NCBI GenBank assembly: GCA_032622095.1
Contig: CP136063.1
Coordinates: 10,647,814 to 10,711,813, forward strand
DNA from: Siphonodentalium dalli
Lineage: Eukaryota; Mollusca; Scaphopoda; Gadilida; Siphonodentaliidae
Reading direction: 5' to 3'
Length of the DNA stretch: 64,000 nt
Below are positions 60,856-64,000 of this stretch, piece after piece. A program made the translations under genes and the position numbers. The notes beneath the pieces are model-generated. The model saw nothing but the letters and a program-made list of their open reading frames with translations. It was not told where the DNA came from and did not search any database. Each line of letters opens with the position of its first letter. Position 1 is the first letter of the stretch.

Positions 60856-62322
60856 GGCCAAAACGAAGAATACCTGTGTTTAGGGTAACCCGCCCGCCCC
60901 TACTCAAAACCTGCCGCCAAATTCCATTTTATCGTTTTTCAAAAATTTCCTCCGACTTCATTTTATTTTTTTGTAATTAGGAATTCGCGACTACGGAATT
61001 AGCTTAAACAAGTAAACCATTTCCTTGCAAATATCGTCAATTCACGAAAAACGGAAGTGCCGCCATTGTTGTTTTAGTATATTCGTATTCCCTCGTCATT
61101 GTTCGGCAAACCTCGCCGATTTCTCGAAAGCGGAAACCAGAAAAACACGCGATACTTGTGCCGGAATAATTTATGTATTAACTAGTAAATCGAAAGTAAC
61201 CGGATATTTTGCCGATTGGACATGGCCATTGAATATGGCGGAAACACTTCCGTGTGCGGATAGATCCTGAGTTTTAGCTATTAAACTTCACAAATGCGTT
61301 CATATGAATCAGAATAGAAACATCATGGCGCCTGTCAACTATAGCACAGACATGTTGTCATGCGTGAACCGGTACCACACGGATTCTGAACTGGCAGAAA
61401 AGGACATGGTAATAAAATGTCGGATTAAAAATAATTCTGACACTTTTGAAATCGACCCAAAGCTCAAAATTCCATTATTATAGTTTATCCACCTCTCACC
61501 GCATCCACCCTGAAAATTATAAGCCTGACGTAACATGAGTCTGTATGTACCCATGCAGTAGGAGTGGTATGTGCCTGGTAGAACTTATTTTTTTCCTAGA
61601 ACTATTTCTCATTAAATATTCATTTATAGTTCTACAGAAAGCCGGACCCGATGAATCAACATCTTCTGTGTCGCAATGATCCGAATGCAACAGTCATAGG
61701 GTAATCAATGCACATACATGTATATTGTTCTTGGAGCTTACTTTGTTTAACAGGTGTTAATGCCACCACCGCTTTACATGTACATATTGATTATGTTATG
61801 TACTTCACGTTGGCGTTGCCGCATGTATGTGTCATTTCCAATGGAGGAACTCTTGTTAAATTCACCTTCTGAGTTGAATATTTCGCAAAAATTCTTAGTA
61901 TTCGAGTCGGTGGATAAACAAAATATCATACGTGTCTTGTGTGGGAAATTGAAAAGTAATATGTCCACTCGTAGGATTTGTCCTGTAATATCCGAGCTTC
62001 AGCGTGAACACAAACCGTTTAATTTCCAACACTAGACACTTATTCTATATATAATATCATTTAATATAATGCTGTATACATGTCATTGAATTTCTGCAAC
62101 ACCATTAAACTGATTAAAGCTACCATGACATTGATTAGTGTGACAATGACTTGCCCAAGCTATATACGAGTGACACTGGCAGAGGATTAAAAGGCACGAA
62201 TACTTAGATACTATTCCCCGTGAAAAATAAAATGAAAAAATAAAATAAAATGAAGTACCGCCCGCCCGCCCCTGTTTTTCCCCCTCATGTTACCCTAAAC
62301 TCAGGTATTCTTCCTTTTGACC
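60856..62322. mobile_element. 1.47-kb TIR element flanked by TTA
   Basis: The left end GGCCAAAACGAAGAATACC and the inverse of the right end, GGTCAAAAGGAAGAATACC, start inverted repeats of ~35 bp (through gtttagggtaac), with C-rich cgcccgcccct just inside both. TTA flanks both sides (60853-60855 and 62323-62325). TTA duplication and GGC/GGT ends resemble PIF/Harbinger, but no transposase or Myb-like frame is seen. Short plus-strand frames at 61025-61270 and 61754-62035 are unrecognised. Confidence 0.68.
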
Positions 62323-62705
62323 TTAGATAAAAGTACATGTACATGTAGTCAATTTAGAAGTTATACCAACCAATGGAAGATGTATATGATAGGCAATGCC
62401 TATTTAAAGTATGCTGTGGCAGTAGTTCGGAGAAAATTCAGATATCAGTTCTTGAGAAAAACACAATCTTAGTTGATTGCATTTGGAATTTCGGGGTAAA
62501 TTTAAGTTTCATTCAGTAAAACTTTCATTGCAGACAAATTCTACGAATAAAACGATTTGACTCGGAGAAGTTTTATATGGACCATTTTACCATTATCTCA
62601 CAACATATTTCACTGAAAGGTAACTTCTACGAGTACATTTTACAACGCTAGCGTCCTCGAATTTATTCGAAGACTTTCGCTTTTGTTAAAAAATGCACTG
62701 GTAAA

Positions 62706-62840
62706 GTAGCACAATTTACTAATGCTTCGATTGTTTGCTCAGTTTCTAAGTTCAGTGTGTCCCGCGAAGGGAGACGCCCTTCGCTTACCACACTGGCATT
62801 AGAATCCGTGAAAAAAAACGATACATTAGTAAATTATGCT
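62706..62840. repeat. Small inverted-repeat segment with internal hairpin
   Basis: agcacaatttactaatg (about 62708) and cattagtaaattatgct (about 62825) are imperfect inverted copies ~100 bp apart. Between them GCGAAGGG-agacg-CCCTTCGC is a perfect 8-bp hairpin near 62764-62784. The interval 62326-62705 has nothing recognised. Confidence 0.6.
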
Positions 62841-62904
62841 CTTTTCTGTCAAAACCCCTTCGAAGCGCTCACCTTTATCTTTGGAATCTAACACAACCTC
62901 TGGA

Positions 62905-63432
62905 CCGACCCTGGGCTGTCACTCTGGCCCATCCCGAGCGAGGGGGGAAGCCAGAAAAGAATCCAAACCCATCGCACGGGGCCACTGTGGCCCATGGGCC
63001 AGAGTGGCCCCGAGCGAGGGGGTGGGCCAGAATGGCAGCCCAGGACCGGAGGCCCCGATCGAGGGGTGGGCCAGAGTGCCAGGGTCCCATGACTTGGCAC
63101 TCTGGCCCACCCCTCGCTCGGGGCCATGGGCCACAGTGGCCCATCGCCCGGTCCGGGCTGTCACTCTCACCATCCCTCACTCGGGACCACTCTGGCCCAT
63201 GGGCCAGAGTGGCCCCGAGCGAGGGGTTTGTATTTTTTTCTGGCCCAACCCTCGCTCGGGGTTTGGCTTTTTTCTGGCCCAACCCCTCGCTCGTCGATAC
63301 TCTGGCCCATGGGCCAGAGTGTCGACGAGCCCGGTTCTGGGCTGCCACTCTGGCCCACCTCTCGCTCGTCAACACTCTGGCCCATGGGATAGAGTGTCGA
63401 CGAGCGAGGGGTGGGCCAGAGTGGCAGCCAAT
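62905..63432. repeat. GC-rich palindrome cluster
   Basis: Roughly 530 bp of sharply higher GC, made of ~50-bp modules (tctggcccaYccctcgctcg) in both orientations. Palindromes are centred near 62996, 63089, 63199, 63309 and 63385. The core CTGGCCCATGGGCCAG and flanking cgctcg/cgagcg arms give near-perfect palindromes of 40-60 bp. The cluster joins the ZNF relic in the middle of a finger. Long open frames on both strands here reflect the repeat composition and are not credible genes. Confidence 0.85.
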
Positions 63433-64000
63433 ACTACTCATCCGAGTAAATGTTTTCTGGCACACATCACATTGATACGGGCGATCCCCGGTGTGGATCC
63501 TCTTATGACTCACCATCTCAGCCGACCGAGTAAATGATTTATTGCACACATCACATTGGTACGGGCGACCCCCAGTATGGGTCATCTTATGTTTCGTCAG
63601 GAAACCCGACCGAGTAAATGATTTATCGCACACATCACATTGATACAGACGATCCCTAGTGTGTATCATCTTATGTTTTGCCATGTTACTCGATAGAGTA
63701 AATTATTTCATCACAATGGTACGGTCGATCTCCCTTGTGGATTCTCTTATGCATCTTCAGGGCACCCGACTGAGTAAATGATTTCTTGCACACACCACAT
63801 TGATACGGGTGATCTCCTGTGTGGATCCTCTTATGTCTCGTCATCTCATCCGACCGAGTCAATGATTTATCGCACACGTCACACGAAGACGGCCGATCTC
63901 CTGTGGGAATCATCATATGCTCAGTAAGGCTACTCGACACACATCACATTGGTATGGTCGATCCCCAGTATGTTTCCTCTTATGTTTCGTAAGGCTACTC
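63433..64000 (-). pseudogene. Third C2H2 zinc-finger copy, broken, runs off window
   Basis: Finger sequence reads leftward from the window edge. From 64000 to 63686 it contains part of a finger, a fused one that lost its middle (CDVSSSLTEHMMIP), then canonical CDVCDKSLTRSDEMTRHKRIH and CGVCKKSFTQSGALKMHKRIH, and a stop after HCDEIIYSIE. From 63684 to 63433 two complete fingers (CDVCDKSFTRSGFLTKHKMTH, CDVCNKSFTRSAEMVSHKRIH) follow in another frame, then one cut off at TRMSS by the palindrome cluster. Deletion inside one finger (gatgaaataattt) explains the frame change. Fingers differ from copies 1 and 2 (SAEM, SDEM helices), so it is a separate family member. The 5' end lies beyond the window. 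Confidence 0.78.

Noticed and set aside
62836-63537. Long GC-rich frames on both strands near the palindromes
   Set aside because: They are open in several frames because the repeat modules lack stops; the product is a repetitive GPWARV-type sequence with no family.

Overview
This is animal genomic DNA: AT-rich, repeat-dominated, with tandem C2H2 zinc-finger (ZNF) coding sequence, TIR-type DNA transposon relics and a Ty3/Gypsy retroelement carrying an env-like gene. The mix suggests a marine invertebrate, probably a lophotrochozoan such as a mollusc. That placement is an inference from gene style and repeat content; nothing in the window identifies a species. No tRNA, rRNA, CRISPR or bacterial gene was seen.

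Layout. (1) 1-10550: a 62/63-bp tandem satellite. (2) 10551-22083: a structurally complete 11.5-kb LTR retrotransposon (gag, pol, env-like, two small leader ORFs) inserted in the satellite, with an ATAAT target duplication and LTRs differing at one base by eye. (3) 22084-22195: satellite. (4) 22196-27291: four near-identical 647-bp inverted-repeat elements separated by three ~0.83-kb spacers. (5) 27292-~43060: satellite again, built partly of three tandem 3.3-4.4-kb higher-order blocks. (6) ~43060-45300: a decayed ZNF gene copy on the minus strand. (7) 45300-47800: non-coding DNA with minisatellites. (8) 47800-50980: satellite interrupted by a 509-bp MITE at a TTAA. (9) 50980-53370: a second ZNF copy, minus strand. 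(10) 53391-53638: a CT microsatellite. (11) 53700-62840: non-coding DNA with several inverted-repeat elements and minisatellites. (12) ~62905-63432: GC-rich DNA full of long palindromes. (13) 63433-64000: a third, broken ZNF relic running off the right edge.

The main observation is the origin of the satellite, which makes up about 45% of the window. Read on the minus strand, its 63-bp monomer is one C2H2 finger (normally 84 bp, 28 codons) that has lost exactly 21 bp. The lost codons encode the second zinc-binding His and most of the inter-finger linker. Both neighbouring ZNF copies run at their 3' ends through decayed fingers and ~84-bp intermediate units into this satellite, in the same orientation. 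The sequence therefore looks like a record of a ZNF coding array turning into satellite DNA. A 62-bp monomer variant breaks the reading frame, so the array is not a protein gene.

The retroelement appears young and intact. It has a probable tRNA-His primer site, a splice donor just after it, a canonical A AAA AAC -1 frameshift site at the end of gag, a D,D35E integrase, an acceptor-like site 5 nt before the env ATG, and an Env with a furin site and one membrane anchor. It may be capable of movement and of making particles, but that is inference.
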